The translations under genes and the position numbers were made by a program. Of a stretch of 64,000 nt of DNA, positions 41,294-51,800 are shown one piece after another. Source of the stretch: Neoarius graeffei (lineage: Eukaryota > Chordata > Actinopteri > Siluriformes > Ariidae); assembly GCF_027579695.1 (NCBI RefSeq), contig NC_083571.1, positions 88,586,888 to 88,650,887 on the forward strand, given 5' to 3'. Positions within the stretch are counted from its first letter, which is position 1; every line of letters begins with the position of its first letter. The notes below the pieces were generated by a model. It was not told the DNA's origin and made no database searches. It saw nothing but the letters and a program-made list of their open reading frames with translations.

Positions 41294-44200
41294 CACAACC
41301 CTGGGTTCTAGTGCAAAAAAAAAGTGAGTGAATTCCCAGATATTCCTTACCCAGAACCTTTGAATACAGAAATGTAGTTTGGCTCGCCACTCCAGGGTTT
41401 GAAGTCAATGCAAGTCTTGAGTCGGTATTGCTCGAATGCTTTTAGGATCACTCCTTTAGCATTGATCTCTGCACACAACCAAAATGGTGAGGATGATTAT
41501 GTATGTATGGAAAAGTGACATTACTGGAATTAGACTATCAGACCAGGATTTGTCTATCAGACTTCTTAGACTATCAGTTTTTGTAATATTGTTTTTACAA
41601 ATGATTGAAAAAGAGGTGAAGGCAGGTTCTTACCTAAGCTGTCCTCCAGGTAGTAAGGCACAGTGGTCGGCCAACGATACTCTTCACCCAAAATGCTGTT
41701 CTTGCCATCTCCCTGTTAACCACGGATTTATTCATGGAAGAGTGACATTTAGACTACTGCCAATTAACCTTTCATTGATGAACACTGATATAGGAAAATT
41801 GTGCCAGACATTAGAGAAAACTGGCAAACAAACGGTTCATAAAATGATGCACTGACCTTTTTAATCTCTATGTCTCCCTCTACCAGATCAAGTCCTGCTT
41901 CTGTTACACAGAAATTTGAGGTCAGTTAGTGCAAGCATGGTATGCTTATAAAACACAGAGTATTTGTGTTATTTTCAAAGACATACACTTCAACACACTT
42001 TCATTCTTACCTTCATTTATGTCAACGATATCCCAGTCTTTTCCATCATCGATGTCCACCTCTGTCAAACCTAATATTAAACATCCCAGAAATTATCTCA
42101 TCAAAACATATTTTCCTGGAGCTGACAAGTATTACATGCACATAGTCTCATCTCATCTCATTATCTCTAGCCGCTTTATCCTTCTACAGGGTAGCAAGCA
42201 AGCTGGAGCCTATCCCAGCTGACTACGGGCGAAAGGCGGGGTACACCCTGGACAAGTCGCCAGGTCATCACAGGGCTGACACATAGACACAGACAACCAT
42301 TCACACTCACATTCACACCTACGGTCAATTTAGAGTCACCAGTTAACCTAACCTGCATGTCTTTGGACTGTGGGGGAAACCGGAGCACCCGGAGGAAACC
42401 CACGCGGACACGGGGAGAACATGCAAACTCCGCACAGAAAGGCCCTCGCCGGCCACGGGGCTCAAACCCAGACCTTCTTGCTGTGAGGCGACAGCGCTAA
42501 CCGCTACACCACCGTGTCACCCGACAGGTGAAGTGAACATTGATTATTAACATTGATTATTTCATTACAATAGCACCTGTCAAGGGGTGGGATATATTAG
42601 GCAGCAAGAAAACGGTCAGTTCTTGAAGCTGATGTGTTGGAAGCAGGAAAAATGGGCAAGCGTAAGACCTGAGCAACTTTGACAAGGGCCAAATTGTGAT
42701 GGTGAGATAACTGGGTCTGAGCATCTCCAAAATGGCACATCTTGTGGACACCTTGTGGGGTGTTCCCGGTATGCAGTGGTTAGTACTTACCAAACTAGCT
42801 ACACCAGTGAACCGGTGACAGTGTCATGGGTATCTAAGTGGCGGCATGGTGGTGTAGCAGTTAGCACTGTCATCTCACAGCAAGAAGGTTCTGGGTTCAA
42901 GCCCAGCTGCTGGCAGGGGCCTTTCTGTGTGGAGTTTGCATGTTCTCCCTGTGTCTGCGTGGGTTTTCTCCAGGTGCTCCGGTTTCCCCCACAGTTCAAA
43001 GACATGCAGTTAGGTTAACGTGGGGGTGGCCTTGGGCTGAAGTGCCCTTGAGCAAGGTACCTAACCCCTAACTGCTCCCTGGGTGCTGTAGTATGGCTGC
43101 ACACTGCTCTGGGTGTGTGTGTGTGTGTGTGTGTGTGTTCACTGCTTCAGATGGGTTAAATGCAGGGGATGAATCTCACTGTGCTTGAAGTGTGCATGTG
43201 ACAAATAAAGGTTTCTTCTTCTTAAGGCTCATTGATTCACATGGGGCACGAAGGCTAGCCCATATGGTCCAATCCCACAGAAGAGCTACTGTAGTACAAA
43301 CTGCTGAAAAAGTTAATGCTGGTGAAAACAGAAAGGTGTCAGCTATAACTTTTTCAGCAGCTTGTGTTACAGTAGCTTTTCTGTGGGATTGGTGCCATTG
43401 CAATGAGATAATAAATGTCAGGAAATGGGAATAGGGTGACGGGTATTGTTATGTTATTTTGTTATATTTTCTACCTTTTCTATTGTATTTTTTGCGTTGT
43501 TGTGATGTCGAGTTGTTGTCTTTTTTTCTGCCATGTTATGTTTACCTACCCTTCCGAGTGTATAGTATTTTGCTTGTGTCTACATGCCCTACCCTACTGT
43601 ACCTATTGTTCTTGTGTGTACCTGTTGCAGGAACTACAGATGGAAATTAGCTAATAGCTATACTCTGTTGCAATGCATCTTTTTTCATATATTTGAGTTC
43701 AGATTCTGTTGTACATGGTCCCTGACAAATAAACAAATAAAATAAAAAATTCACTTCACCTGTCAGTGGTCATAATGTTATGGCTGATCGGTGTATATAG
43801 ATATAATGTCTTACCTGATAGAGGTGAAACTGACTATAAGAGAAAGACATAATATGATTTTTTTAGCAGATCGTTATCATCACTATAACGTTTAACAGCA
43901 CTGCTTATATATATATATATTTGCTCTTTCTAGATTACTGAACATGTATGAGATTATTGCACCATTTGCTGAATACAAGACAAACAGGACATCAAGTTAT
44001 ATTTCTAATATTCTCATATTGTTCTCTTATTCTCATTTTCTTTTCGAGCTTTCTAGAAAGAAGTAAAATTTACTTCTGTAAAAATGTTGAGATAATATGT
44101 TGAATAATATTTTGTTTCATAATAACCTCATACAGTAATAAGAAATACTACATAAGTACACTGCAAAATAAGGAAAGGTTATCTAATAGTATGTCTCATA

Positions 44201-44304
44201 ATGAGAGTATTAAATAGCAAGACCATCGATTCGTTTGAGACAGATTTATTAATATATCTTGTTCAAAATATCTTCACTTGCTGTATGCATGAGGCAAATA
44301 AAGG

Positions 44305-44341
<37 letters not shown>

Positions 44342-44966
44342 CATGTTTTGCAATGTACAAGAGTGAGTCAAATCAGAACCTTTTTTGCATATTTTGCATT
44401 GTTTATGGCACAAATGTATATAATTTTTCTATATAATCTCCATTTCATTCAGTGCAAGTGTTTTATCCCTGAACAAATGTTCGGATTCCTCTAGGAAAAA
44501 AAACAAAACTTCCAGTTATTTATTTATGTCACACGTATCAAGAAAGGTTTTCATTTGGTTCACCCTGACACAGCTATGGGACAAAATTAAGATCCCACTT
44601 TTAATGGTAACCAGCATTCAAAGTGGTCTCTTATTTTTGTCTCCATAGCTATATATTAACCTATATTCATGAAAGTATGACTTTTTAAGTTATCGTATTT
44701 GCAAAGTTATCACTTAAAAAATCCTGAAAGCAACAGTTATGAAATACAGAAATAAATAAATAAATTTGCTTTCTATTCATAGCATATTTCAAGATTCCTT
44801 TTTTTACACAAGATATACTGTACAGTAAGAAATCCTGTATTGTTCATATATCTGTTTGCACAGATGTGTGCTTGAATTATTAACAAGGAAATTGCTTAAG
44901 ACTTACCGAGTAAAGTCCCTCAGCACATAATAGACAAACAAACAGAAATGTCCAATAAGAGGCCAT
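33324..44966 (-). CDS. mep1b: Meprin A subunit beta (astacin metalloprotease), form lacking EGF and TM
   Basis: Thirteen exons join in frame to 1854 nt (617 aa): 44966-44907, 43833-43815, 42070-42011, 41900-41857, 41712-41634, 41468-41351, 39954-39776, 38015-37797, 37566-37414, 37049-36834, 36695-36228, 33709-33527, 33379-33324. Meprins are zinc endopeptidases of gut and kidney epithelium that process matrix, mucin and cytokine substrates. Order: signal peptide [17 protein letters not shown]; propeptide with a trypsin-type site before [11 protein letters not shown]; astacin domain with [11 protein letters not shown] (156-166, catalytic E157) and Met-turn SVMHY (M213); MAM domain from about C269; MATH domain from about 431 ([11 protein letters not shown]). 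MAM and MATH resemble human MEP1B more than MEP1A ([17 protein letters not shown]). The last exon ends [20 protein letters not shown] and stops. Human MEP1B continues with EGF, transmembrane and tail to about 701 aa. A secreted enzyme is therefore predicted. Confidence 0.94.
34232..35170. mobile_element. hAT-like non-autonomous element
   Basis: Flanked by the exact 8-base duplication GTATATGG (34224-34231, 35171-35178). The right end reads inward CAGGGGCGTCACTAGACCC; the left is a mutated version (CATCGGCGTCGCCAGGGG). Both ends continue into ACTGGGGCAC. No transposase. Confidence 0.8.
35543..35623 (+). pseudogene. THAP zinc-finger exon of a transposon
   Basis: ATG at 35543 begins a 27-residue stretch opening [20 protein letters not shown] and closing GITFHR, followed by a GT donor. 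C-x(4)-C with the conserved MP start and FHR before a splice site is the usual first exon of THAP domains. The later C-x2-H part was not found nearby. Confidence 0.6.
38410..38788 (-). mobile_element. DANA/mermaid-like SINE, duplication copy 1
   Basis: Full-length minus-strand copy, target GCACGCAGC on both sides. Confidence 0.92.
38890..38971 (-). pseudogene. Short transposon ORF start (Crypton/KIAA1958-like?)
   Basis: ATG at 38971 on the minus strand gives [20 protein letters not shown], continuing [13 protein letters not shown]. This resembles the opening of fish Crypton-type tyrosine-recombinase proteins (MA-DRF---SEE pattern). It is repeated at 39613 in the second duplication copy. The recombinase domain is absent. 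The family call is tentative. Confidence 0.35.
39062..39431 (-). mobile_element. DANA/mermaid-like SINE, duplication copy 2
   Basis: Near twin of the copy at 38410, with the same right junction CCCGCACGCAGCGTTGTGTC, so it was copied by the tandem duplication and not inserted afresh. Confidence 0.9.
40021..40430. other. mep1b intron stretch without recognised features
   Basis: Part of the intron between exons 7 and 6. I see no repeat family or exon here. Confidence 0.4.
40431..41068 (+). mobile_element. Fish SINE/LINE 3' element
   Basis: The end carries GTTTCTTCCTCATGCCGTCT, GGGAGTTTTTCCTTGCCACC and GCGCTATACAAATAAACTTG, a very common fish 3' tail. A reverse fragment of the same family (GAACCCATCCTCATTTG) occurs at 48730-48810. 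Confidence 0.7.
41257..41291. repeat. (CT)n microsatellite
   Basis: About 17 CT units in the mep1b intron upstream of exon 7. Confidence 0.95.
42149..42522 (-). mobile_element. DANA/mermaid-like SINE in mep1b intron 2
   Basis: Full-length minus-strand copy. Its right end abuts a Tc1-like remnant at 42523. Confidence 0.9.
42523..43798 (+). mobile_element. Deleted Tc1-like transposon with insertions
   Basis: Left part GACAGGTGAAGTGAAC, CACCTGTCAAGGGGTGGG and TTGACAAGGGCCAAATTGTG; right end CATAATGTTATGGCTGATCG. These match the start and end of a common fish Tc1-like family. A composite SINE (42840-43215) interrupts it. A foldback follows at about 43262-43392, around CCAATCCCACAGAAGAGC and its complement. 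Most of the transposase is gone. Confidence 0.75.
42840..43215 (+). mobile_element. Composite SINE
   Basis: tRNA head GGCGGCATGGTGGTGTAG, DANA-like body, then the alternative tail (TGCCCTTGAGCAAGGTACC, a GT microsatellite, CAGATGGGTTAAATGCAG, GTGACAAATAAAGG). Confidence 0.85.
44297..44340. repeat. (ATT)n microsatellite
   Basis: About 12 ATT units in mep1b intron 1. Confidence 0.95.
44341..44900. other. mep1b intron 1, no recognised feature
   Basis: AT-rich intron sequence; nothing identified. Confidence 0.4.
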
Positions 44967-46152
44967 AGCTGCTGCTGCTGCTGCTGTACGCTTGTGTGTA
45001 TGCTGCTGTTACACACTCTGCATACATACGTGTTTATGTAAGAAATATTCTTCTAAATAGAAGAAAAAGTGCTGTGTTTGCAGTGATCTGTGATAAGGAA
45101 GAGGTCGTGATAAGACGTCTAATCAATATTGTTGCTGTAAATGAGGTTATTAATAATGCCATATCATATTTATGTCATAAAAACGCCAGGTAGATTTTCC
45201 ATCTGGTTACACTATGAGATGACTTCTGATTTCTGATAAGAAATTTTTTAAATTGAATAATAGCAGGGGCAGCATGGTGGTGTAGTGGTTAGCGCTGTCG
45301 CCTCACAGCAAGAAGGTCCTGGGTTTGAGCCCCGGGGCCGGCGAGGGCCTTTCTGTGTGGAGTTTGCATGTTCTCCCCATGTCCGTGTGGGTTTCCTCCG
45401 GGTGCTCTGGTTTCCCCCACAGTCCAAAGACATGCAGGTTAGGTTAACTGGTGACTCTAAATTGACCGTAGGTGTGAATGGTTGTCTGTATCTATGTGTC
45501 AGCCCTGTGATGACCTGGCGACTTGTCCAGGGTGTACCCCGCCTTTCGCCCGTAGTCAGCTGGGATAGGCTCCAGCTTCCCTGCGACCCTGTAGAAGGAT
45601 AAAGCGGCTAGAGATGATGAGATGAGATGAAATGAATAATAGCAAATCTTTTGGTTGTGCTGGTAAACTTTACGTTCACAAATATACTCTTGCGCGTCAA
45701 AGTTTTTTGAAGACTTTTATTGTACACATTTTAAAGTACAGGTCATGTAAAGTGTTAATGTAAGGAGTACTACATATTAATAGCAATAGCTTTTTTTAAA
45801 AAGTGCAGTAATTGCTGAATGTGCAAAAGTATTCAAATAAGATGTGATATAATCCAGACATGTCAGGGAGCTTCGACTTAGCCAATATTATTACAAGAAA
45901 GGCTTCCTTTACAAAAAGAAATATCTCATATCCAAATTAATCAGATTATCAGTATCAATGAAATACTGTAATATTAATTAATGAGTATAATTAAAGTATT
46001 CCCTGATGGATGAAATAACAATCAGTTTCTACAGTTAATTATATGCTTTTGTGCTTCATCGTACACAATCAGACATCACTGCTTATCATTTAATGCTATT
46101 ATAGTCTTTACAAAGTAATATTTTCCTCATGTTTGTGGGGAAAACATGGTAT
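44967..46152 (-). promoter_or_regulatory. Space between mep1b and the RING gene
   Basis: Upstream of the mep1b start codon there is a CTG run (44971-44986) and an HNF1-like palindrome GGTTATTAATAATGCC (about 45145-45160). A SINE lies at 45266-45634. AATAAA on the minus strand at 45716-45721 could end the RING gene transcript. The HNF1 idea is inference only. Confidence 0.35.
45266..45634 (+). mobile_element. DANA/mermaid-like SINE
   Basis: Full-length, flanked by TGAATAATAGCA on both sides. Confidence 0.93.
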
Positions 46153-48815
46153 TTATGTAATTTGCCATGACCTCAGTAGGGCATCCTGCAGATTAACATC
46201 GTCATTCTGGTAGATATTCTGTTAAGGAAAGAAGCAAAATACAAACAGTTATTATAAATGTACTGTAGCTTTCTCGTTTGTGGTACTGTGCAGAAGTCTT
46301 AGGCAGCGTTTTGTGGGGGGTTCATACAAACTTTGTTATAGATTTCTATTTTATGACTTCTACATTGTTCTCCCCGTGTCCGCGTGGGTTTCCTCCGGGT
46401 GCTCCGGTTTCCCCAACAGTCCAAAGACATGCAGGTTAAATTAACTGGTGACTCTAAATTGAGCGTAGGTGTGAATGTGAGTGCGAATGGTTGTCTGTGT
46501 CTATGTGTCAGCCCTGTGATGACCTGGCGACTTGTCCAGGGTGTACCCCGCCTTTCGCCCGTAGTCAGCTGGGATAGGCTCCAGCTTGCCTGCGACCCTG
46601 TAGAACAGGATAAAGCGGCTAGAGATAATGAGAGAGATGAGACTTCTACATTAGGGTGGCATGGTGGTGTAGTGGTTAGCACTGTCACCTCACAGCAAGA
46701 AGGTCCTGGGTTCGAGTGGCCAGCGGGGGCCTTTCTGTGTGGAGTTCGTTTGTTTTCTCCATGTCTGCGTGGGTTTGCTCCGGTTTCCCCCCACAGTCCA
46801 AAGACATGTCTCATCTCATCATCTCTAGCCGCTTTATCCTTCTACAGGGTCGCAGGCAAGCTGGAGCCTATCCCAGCTGACTACGGGCGAAAGGCGGGGT
46901 AAACCCTGGACAAGTCGCCAGGTCATCACAGGGCTGACACATAGACACAGACAACCATTCACACTCACATTCACACCTACGCTCAATTTAGAGTCACCAG
47001 TTAACCTAACCTGCATGTCTTTGGACTGTGGGGGAAACCGGAGCACCCGGAGGAAACCCACGCGGACACGGGGAGAACATGCAAACTCCACACAGAAAGG
47101 CCCTCGCCGGCCCCGGGGCTCGAACCCAGGACCTTCTTGCTGTGAGGCGACAGCGCTAACCACTACACCACCGTGCCACCCCAAAGACATGTAGGTTAGG
47201 CTAATTGGTAGCTCTAAATTGACTGTAGATGTGAATGTGAGTGTGAATGGTTGTTTGTCTCTATGTGTCAGCCCTGCGATGACCTGGCGACTTGTCCAGT
47301 GTGTACCCCGCCTCTTGCCCATAGTCAGCTGGGATAGGCTCCAGCTTGCCTGTGACCCTGTAGGACAGCGGTACAGAAGTGGCTACAGATAATGGATGAA
47401 TGGATAGACTTCTACATTATTGGATCAGTACAAAAACAGTTTAGAGTCCAAATGTTCGTTTTCCAGCACAAAAATTAAATGTTACAGAAAAAAACAAGCT
47501 TGTATCTGTGCAGCATATTACATAAGAGACTACTTTTCAGATTAAAAAAGAAAACATAATGCCGGTTCTGGAAGATGCTCAGTAAAACCTACAGCTCATT
47601 TCCTTATCAAACTGCACTCATTGTACCTGAGACTGCTATTTTTTTTAAAGCAAGGGGTCATCTCACACCAAATATTGACTTTGTTTCATTTATTATGGCT
47701 TACTGCTTACTGTTTATAGCATTTTTTTTATGTTGAAGCATTTCAATTCATTATTTTTTTAAGCCATTTTGGGTCTACAGCATTTCTTTACATGTGCCTA
47801 AGACTTTTGTACAGTACTGTATTTCAATAAATGTATGCCACTGGGAGTATGGATCTTACAGTTATGTCATCAATGTAGTAGCTGTGGCGGAGATTGAGAT
47901 GGCCAATGAAATTCCTGCTGGTGTAAAGTGGGTTACCATGAGGCAGCGATACACACACGGGGCAAACCTAGAGGTCGTGAGAGAACACACAAACAGAGTT
48001 GCATTTCAGTCACTATCGTTTGGGTTCTTCTTGCATCGTCTTAGAGGTCATGGCATTGCACATCAGTACGAAGACTCTTTTAAGCCGCATTTTTAAATCT
48101 TACTCACCACTTGTCTGGGGTCATTGAGATGATTGTTATTGCAGTGATCACGCAGATCCAGATCATCCAGGCCACCTTCCTGACAGTATGGACAATCATA
48201 TGTTCTCAAGATGTTCCTAAGAGAAAACAGTGAATGGAAGCAATTAATTATTTCACAGTACTGAAAAGGATTAAAACAGTGAAAAAACAGTGACTGTTAT
48301 GCTGGGGCATTTTTGCTGGCATTGTTTGGATCAACGTGTTTTCTTAAAGGGACGTGTCATACAAATCAATACGAAGTTATTCTGGCTGATCACTTTTATC
48401 CGATAATGAAACATTTCTATCTATCTCAGTGGGAGGGGTCTCTTCTCTCTTCTAAGATGACTCCATCCCCATGCAGAGAGCATTGCTATTTTCATGGAGG
48501 ACCATAAACAAAAAAATTTAATGTATTAGTTATTAAATACACTGTCGCTCACTCAATGTTTTTTTTTTTTTTTTGCACCATTCTGTGTAAACTCTAGAGA
48601 CTGTTGTGTGTGAAAACCCCAGGGAATCAGCAGTTTCTGAAATACTCAAACCAGTCCATCTGGGACCAACACCCATACCACAGTGAAAGTCACAGAAGTC
48701 ACAATTTTTCCCATCCTGATGTTTGAAACTTCAAGAGGAACCAGACTCAAAAGGGAACCCATCCTCATTTGCGTGATAACAGATAGCATGATTTTAACAG
48801 TTTTAACATGAAGTC

Positions 48816-48863
<48 letters not shown>

Positions 48864-51800
48864 TACCAGCTGGGAGGTCCGTATCATGAAATACCATGAC
48901 CAAGGTCTTGAAAGTACGGATCGAGGCCCTCTGGGCCGAGGTCAGTATTCAAGGCCAAGGTCACGGTATTTCACCATACGGACCGACCTTAAGCTGGTAA
49001 ATAATATATTTATTTTTTTCTTTACCAAATTCTAGCAGAAAACGAGAGCACCCGAAAGGGAAAACCGAGCCGAGGCAAGCCACCATTTTGAATCCTCATT
49101 CACGGCTGTAATGCAAATGGCTTCCTCCTCAGTATACAAGTGCACTTCCATGGGAGGAAAAAAAAACTACATTTTGCCGCCTATGTAGTCCCCTATTTAT
49201 ACAAAATTGAGTCATTCAGGATTCAGCCATGGGTGGCACGGTGGTTAGTGCTGTCGCCTCACAGCAAGAAGGTCCGGGTTCGAGCCCCGTGGCCGGCGAG
49301 GGTCTTTCTGTGTGGAGTTTGCATGTTGTCCACATGGGTGTGCTCTGGTTTCCCCCACAGTCCAAAGACATGCAGGTTAGGTTAACTGGTGACTCTAAAT
49401 TGACCGTAGATGTGAATGGTTGTCTATGTGTCAGCCCTGTGATGACCTAGTGACTTGTCCAGGGTTTACCCCACCTTTTGCCTGTAGTCAGCTGGGATAG
49501 GCTCCAGCTTGCCTGTGACCCTGTAGAACAGGATAAAGCGGCTAGAGATAATGAATGAGGATTCAGCCATGTTTTTGCTCAGCGTTAGCAACAGTTACAG
49601 GTTTTTAGCTTTCTCCTGAAATGTTTTCTTTTATTTCTTCTTCCTCAGAGAAGTAAAACTCACTTTCGCTACCGGTATGAACACTGTCGTTATCGCTATC
49701 CATGCTGTAAAATTAATGCTATTCTCCTGAGAAATGCTGGCAAAAATGTATAAGATTTTTGATAATCTTATCAATAAATCTTATTAAAAAAAGATAAATG
49801 TTGACAAAAAATGCTACTATGTTTGTTGTTGTTGTGAACAAGCAAGTCGCCAGAAGTCCGTAACCAAAGTCCATAACTGGGGTCCGTATCGTAGGATACA
49901 GACCCGCTTGCCAACCAATCAGAGCGCAGGATTTGATGGAAATCGGACCGTGAAAAAAATAATGATTGTTTATTGATTATTAAAGTTTGTTGTTTGATTA
50001 CTGTGCTTGTTTGAGCAGTCAAAAAACAGGAAGTTAGATGGTAAAGAAATGCAGATATATAGCATGGTAAAAAAAAAAATCTGGCTAGCTTTGTGCTAAC
50101 AAAAGACAAACATGCATCCATGTTTTATTTTGTTTTGTTTTCCCTACATTTTTGTCCCTTGAATGTGTTACAGGTGATTTTTTAAATCAGGTGAATCTGG
50201 ATTCACCTAGCTGAGCCCAGATTTACCTCGGTGAATTAGGATTTAGGGTTAGGGTTGGGTAATCTAGTGGAATGTTTAATTTCTTTGTTGCAACTGAATC
50301 TTCCGTGGTGTAGTAGAATTCAAAGCAGAAGGTCTGGAGTTCGATTCCCAGTAAGGACAGTAAAAAGTTGGGGGGGGAGAAAATTAAATTAGACAGACAG
50401 ACAGACAGGTATATAAGTGTAATTCTGGGCAGAGAGGTATTAGAAGATAGAAGATATAAACAGGGTGGAGTGAGTGAGAAACGAGGGGGAAAGGTGAATA
50501 GAGAATGGTTGTTGAAGTGTTCTTGTTCTTTTATGAATCCCCTAAAAAATCCAAGCCCCCCCCCCTTTTTTAATGAGCCCCCCCCTAAATAAATAAATAA
50601 AACCCATCCTTTTAAGAATGTTGACCTAATTCACCTAGGTAAATCCAGATTCACCTGATTTCAAAAATCACCTGTAACAAATACATGGAGATAAAAAATA
50701 ATGTTCTTATCTCTGGGGGTGTCGTGGCTCAGGTGGATAAGGCGCCATACTATAACTCTGGGGACCGGGTTCGATTCTGACCTGAGGTCATTTGCCGATC
50801 TCTCCCTGTCTCTACACTGTCCTATCCAATAAAGGTGGAAAAAGACCCCAAAAAAATGTTTTTATCTCCATGCATTTGGAGCTCTGACTAAACTCTGACT
50901 TCCCACTCCTGAGGTCAGTCAAATAGTCTAATAGTCTTGCAACCCTTATATAGTCCACGTACAGTACACTGGCCTTATATCTGCTTTCTTAAGAATGAAA
51001 ATATCAAATAACTCATGTGGGATTATATCTGTTAAGAACATATGCATGTACTATGTCCTTAGTCTCACATCTGTCTGGTCATTTCTCCAGCACCATTTCT
51101 TTTTCTTTAACCACTGGATTTCTGATAGTCATCAAATGTAATCAGCCTTCTTAGATGTGAGTAAATATATTATGGGTCTGGTGTGAGTTCAGACCCAGTG
51201 TGAAAATATTAAGTAATGCTTATGAAGTACTATGGGCAATGGAGTGAATTTGGCCCGTGGGGTTTGAGTTTCATACCTATACCATAGAGGCGCATTAATA
51301 CAAATGAATACGAAGTTATTCTGACTGATACAATTGTGGTCAGAAGTTTACATACAATGGCATGAATGTCATCTTGGATATGAATGTCATGGCAATATTT
51401 GGGCTTTCAGTAATTTCTTTGATCTGTTCTTTTTCTATGGCAGAATGTACAGCATACATTTTTAATTTAAAAAAAGAAACACTAGAATTTGGTGCACAAG
51501 TTTTCATTTTCTTTGGGGTTTCTGAAATCAACACAGGGTCAAAATTATACATACAGGGTCAAAAATTTACATACGCTCACTTCGATTATTAATTCAGAGG
51601 TGCTGAAACTTCCAAAATGTCTCTTATCTTGCCAAGGCCGAGGTCTCTTAACTTCCCGTTAGTGATCATGATTGACTACAGCTAGTAGCTTCTCTGTGCC
51701 TTTATAAAAAGGGTTTGTTTACAGCACTCACTGGATTGACCAACACACAGTAAAATGGGAAAGTCCAAGGAGCTCAGTGCAGATCTGAGAAAGAAAATCA

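Noticed and set aside
33324-44966. Calling the meprin MEP1A because it is near mcm3
   Set aside because: The MAM/MATH wording and neighbouring RNF138-type gene fit MEP1B; no inserted (I) domain follows the MATH domain.
46299-47322. Long ORFs of 160-172 aa over the SINE cluster
   Set aside because: They span adjoining SINEs in both orientations and do not match the RING gene, whose exons start below and above this block.
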